Assembly: GCA_011330545.1 (NCBI GenBank)
Contig: DRQI01000102.1
Coordinates: 1 to 6,361, forward strand
DNA from: Flavobacteriia bacterium
Lineage (GTDB): Bacteria > Bacteroidota > Bacteroidia > Flavobacteriales > Flavobacteriaceae
Direction: 5' to 3'
DNA length: 6,361 nt
How positions within the stretch are numbered: position 1 is the first letter of the stretch; each line of letters begins with the position of its first letter. The translations under genes and the position numbers were made by a program. Below, piece after piece: positions 5,997 through 6,361 of the stretch. Below the pieces are notes generated by a model, which saw only the letters and a list, made by a program, of their open reading frames with translations, was not told where the DNA came from and did no database searches.

Positions 5997-6361
5997 GTTA
6001 CAAATTACCAATCGGTGGTTTCCGGTATCTGCTATAAACAATGTGTCTTTGTGAGTGGTAATTGAAAATGGCCAATAGATAGCACTTTGTGTACCTATCA
6101 TATTTTCTTTGTATTCGCTACCGGTGTTAAAATTTGGTCTTCCGATAAGGAAATCTGCTTTTTTATTATTTGTTATCGGAAGTTTTTCAAAGCCTAAAAT
6201 ACGGCTATTTCCGGTGTCATTTACTAAAATTCCGTCTTTGTAAAAACAGGTGTCATACGTCCAATTAAGTGTATTTGCTTCGGGAGAGAGCCTGAATTGA
6301 TTTTGGCCTGATGCATCAAAATCTTCTTGGCCGATAAGTACGTCTGCCGGTTGTGTAAAAG
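5985..6361 (-). CDS. NHL-repeat protein, C-terminal part (cut by window edge)
   Basis: The last 124 codons of a minus-strand gene that begins right of the window. The translation contains two similar units of about 60 residues: the first runs from ADVLIGQEDF to NDTGNSRILGFEKLP, the second from ADFLIGRPNF to IADTGNHRLVICNLKT and the stop. The DTGNxR core is the hallmark of NHL repeats, which form beta-propeller blades used for binding rather than catalysis. The repeated (A)D-x-LIG-(Q/R)-x-(D/N)F linkers are common in bacterial secreted or surface NHL proteins (from memory); a signal peptide would be outside the window. The stop TGA (5985-5987) lies inside the end of the convergent transporter gene. 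The full function is unknown. I see no frame break in the visible part. Confidence 0.88.
   Translation of the reverse strand, partial: FTQPADVLIGQEDFDASGQNQFRLSPEANTLNWTYDTCFYKDGILVNDTGNSRILGFEKLPITNNKKADFLIGRPNFNTGSEYKENMIGTQSAIYWPFSITTHKDTLFIADTGNHRLVICNLKT

Overview
The window looks like part of a chromosome from the phylum Bacteroidota, probably a flavobacterium or a close relative. The DNA is AT-rich, no gene has a convincing Shine-Dalgarno sequence, promoter-like motifs resemble the Bacteroidota -7 box (TAnnTTTG), and the Cas9, Cas1 and tracrRNA have the sequence style of Bacteroidota type II-C CRISPR systems. The species cannot be fixed from the sequence alone.

Left part (1-4674, minus strand): a type II-C CRISPR-Cas operon read right to left. 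It holds a complete 1440-residue Cas9 with all expected RuvC and HNH active-site residues. Eleven bases later comes the first 113 codons of cas1, which runs off the left edge. cas2 and the CRISPR array are expected beyond that edge; no array lies in the window.

Middle part (4675-5291, no protein gene): a divergently transcribed tracrRNA (about 4768-4851, plus strand) with an anti-repeat, the AAGGATTATTCC hairpin typical of this group and a strong intrinsic terminator. The terminator sits inside a perfect 12-bp inverted repeat whose right arm lies beyond the expected RNA end. Three further terminator-like structures follow, two of them forming a degenerate direct repeat. After these comes a 126-bp palindromic-ended element that looks like a decayed MITE or IS remnant with ISL3-like ends.

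Right part (5292-6361): a plus-strand gene for a six-helix membrane protein of the HupE/UreJ/UreH-like (nickel/cobalt-type) transporter group with a very histidine-rich loop, convergent with and overlapping by 12 bp the end of a minus-strand gene for an NHL-repeat protein that runs off the right edge.

Cas9, tracrRNA and the off-window crRNAs would form the DNA-cutting interference complex, and Cas1 (with Cas2) the spacer-acquisition complex. The transporter and NHL protein show no link to CRISPR and look like ordinary neighbours. The parts most worth a second look are the tracrRNA with its unusual surrounding inverted repeat and self-complementarity, the internal repeat in the Cas9 C-terminal region, and the small mobile-element remnant.
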